Below, in pieces: positions 62,820 to 64,000 of a DNA stretch of 64,000 bases (the stretch's first letter is position 1; the number at the start of each line of letters is the position of its first letter). Source of the stretch: Sceloporus undulatus (Eukaryota > Chordata > Lepidosauria > Squamata > Phrynosomatidae); assembly GCF_019175285.1 (NCBI RefSeq), contig NC_056527.1, positions 111,052,389 to 111,116,388 of the forward strand. The letters run 5' to 3'. A program made the position numbers and the translations under genes. Below the pieces are notes generated by a model that saw only the letters and a list, made by a program, of their open reading frames with translations, did not search any database and was not told where the DNA came from.

Positions 62820-62825
62820 TTTATA
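62820..62825 (-). promoter_or_regulatory. TATA-like box of the candidate SLC12A10 promoter
   Basis: The hexamer TATAAA lies in the context CCTTTATAAATC on the minus strand. The region is not CpG-rich, unlike the APEX1/OSGEP promoter, which suits a tissue-specific gene. Confidence 0.45.
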
Positions 62826-63361
62826 AAGGACTCAGAAAACGTCAGCAGCTAAGTCTAACTCTCTTGAGTTAGACTCAACAGCCTCTGTCTGCCCTCTTGA
62901 TCCCTCCTACCTATCACTTTACTAACACCCTTGCTACCATCTCCTCCTCCTCCTCCTTCTCCAAACAGCCAAAACTTTCCAAGCACACACCAGGTGGGTG
63001 GGTGATGCCGACTGAGAAGGTGCATCTTCTCCTCCCAACCCTTTGTGCACACAGACTAACACCAGGGCCTGTTTGCTCGCCTTATCTCTTTGCCCCTTGC
63101 CACTGCGTTCTTTCCACTGGGCAATTTGCACAAGGCAATGGAAACATGAAAAGACAATGGAAAGAAAGAGGGGGTCTGGAGTCACCAGGATTTGTCAGGT
63201 GATGCCCACGCTGAGCCCATGCGCCCACAGGGCTGGGTCAAAGGGTCAAGACCACAGGTGCTCCAGCAAAGGCGATAGGTGTGAAGTGACAACTTTAATT
63301 TGATCTTAGCTTTGGCTGGGCCTGGGCAGGTCTGGAATGTCTATGCAATGTCACGACATAG

Positions 63362-63582
63362 ATGTTTATCACACTATGCTTTAAAGAGGTACTATTCCAG
63401 TGTGACTCCTCTAGCTGCCTCCTGTTGCATGCTGGGATTGGCAGTTTTAAGGAGGGGTATTTAGAATTCTCAGGCAGAGAAATTCAAGCTCCTTAAAACT
63501 GCCAATCCCAGCATGCAACAGGAGGCTGCTAGAGGAGTCACACTGGAATAGTACCTCTTTAAGAGCATAGTGTGATAAACAT
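63362..63582. mobile_element. Palindromic MITE, 221 bp, near-perfect arms
   Basis: The left arm ATGTTTATCACACTATGCT pairs with GAGCATAGTGTGATAAACAT. Pairing continues through GAGGTACTATTCCAGTGTGA to CCTGTTGCATGCTGGGATTG. CATAG occurs on both sides (63357-63361 and 63583-63587), a possible 5-bp duplication. The low arm divergence suggests a young insertion. Confidence 0.88.
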
Positions 63583-64000
63583 CATAGAATCACAAACTCA
63601 TAGAATCATTCAGTTGGAAGAAACCACAAGGGCCATCCAGTCCAACCCCCTGACACACAGGAATACACACAGCACCCCAACAGATGGCCATCCTGCCTCT
63701 GTTTAAAAACCTCCAAAGAAGGAGACTCCGCCACTCTCTGAGGCAGCATATTTTACTGTCAAACAGCTCTTATTGTCAGGAAGCTCCTCCTAATGTTGAG
63801 GTGGAATCTCTTTTCCTGTAGTTTGTATTCATTGCGCCATAGTCTCTGGAGCAGCAAGCTTGTTCCATCCTCAACATGACATCCTTTCAAATATTTAAAC
63901 AGGGCTATCATATCACCTCTTAACCATCTCTTCTCCAGTCTAAACATACCCAGCTCCATAAGGCATGGTTTTCAGATACTAAACATAGAAGAGACCCCAA
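63583..64000 (-). repeat. CR1 LINE 3' fragment, cut by the window end
   Basis: The minus strand shows EKRWLRGDMIALFKYLKGC and LQEKRFHLNIRRSFLTIRAV from the CR1 ORF2 C-terminus, and the 3' end (TTCTTCCAACTGAATGATTC). It is well preserved and continues beyond the window. Confidence 0.9.

Overview
This window looks like nuclear DNA from a squamate reptile, probably an iguanian lizard. The genes are vertebrate, with short exons and GT-AG introns. The repeats are of reptile type: CR1 and L2-like LINEs, tRNA-derived CORE-SINEs, 5S rRNA-derived SINEs, and many hAT, Tigger-like and palindromic MITEs. One 10-base run of N marks an assembly gap. The species call is an inference from repeat types, because no database could be searched.

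Layout from left to right. (1) 1-2850, plus strand: end of an intron, last coding exon and 3' UTR of PIP4P1 (TMEM55B). (2) 2860-5200: intergenic, with CR1 and SINE copies. (3) About 5200-15100, minus strand: APEX1, the AP endonuclease, 316 codons over four coding exons plus a non-coding first exon. (4) 15040-16130: CpG-rich divergent promoter region shared by APEX1 and OSGEP. (5) 17227-27870, plus strand: OSGEP, the tRNA t6A-forming KEOPS catalytic subunit, 335 codons in eleven coding exons. A 5'-truncated L2/CR1-type LINE with a 331-codon open frame sits in its last intron. (6) 27870-28760: convergent intergenic gap. (7) 28760-62800, minus strand: a complete thiazide-sensitive-type Na-Cl cotransporter gene, 1003 codons in 26 coding exons. 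All exon junctions stay in frame. It is best called SLC12A10 (NCC2, 'SLC12A3-like') because its protein is NCC-like but its neighbours are OSGEP/APEX1. (8) 62830-64000: upstream region with a young palindromic MITE and a CR1 cut by the window edge.

PIP4P1-APEX1-OSGEP is the same order and relative orientation as on human 14q11.2. Beyond OSGEP the lizard has the cotransporter gene where human has KLHL33/TEP1. The three genes of known cellular role (lysosomal phosphoinositide phosphatase family, base excision repair, tRNA modification) are housekeeping genes. The cotransporter is an epithelial salt transporter and is probably regulated separately from a TATA-type promoter near 62820.

The most unusual content is a family of about 370-bp, CpG-rich elements made almost entirely of consecutive hairpins. 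Copies lie at 35307-35674, 50475-51234 (one copy nested inside another) and 52924-53290, all in cotransporter introns. The cotransporter N-terminus keeps a SPAK/OSR1 docking motif but has Arg where NCC carries its key phospho-threonine. APEX1 has Thr in place of the mammalian redox cysteine. Degenerate tandem arrays lie in the first introns of both APEX1 and the cotransporter.
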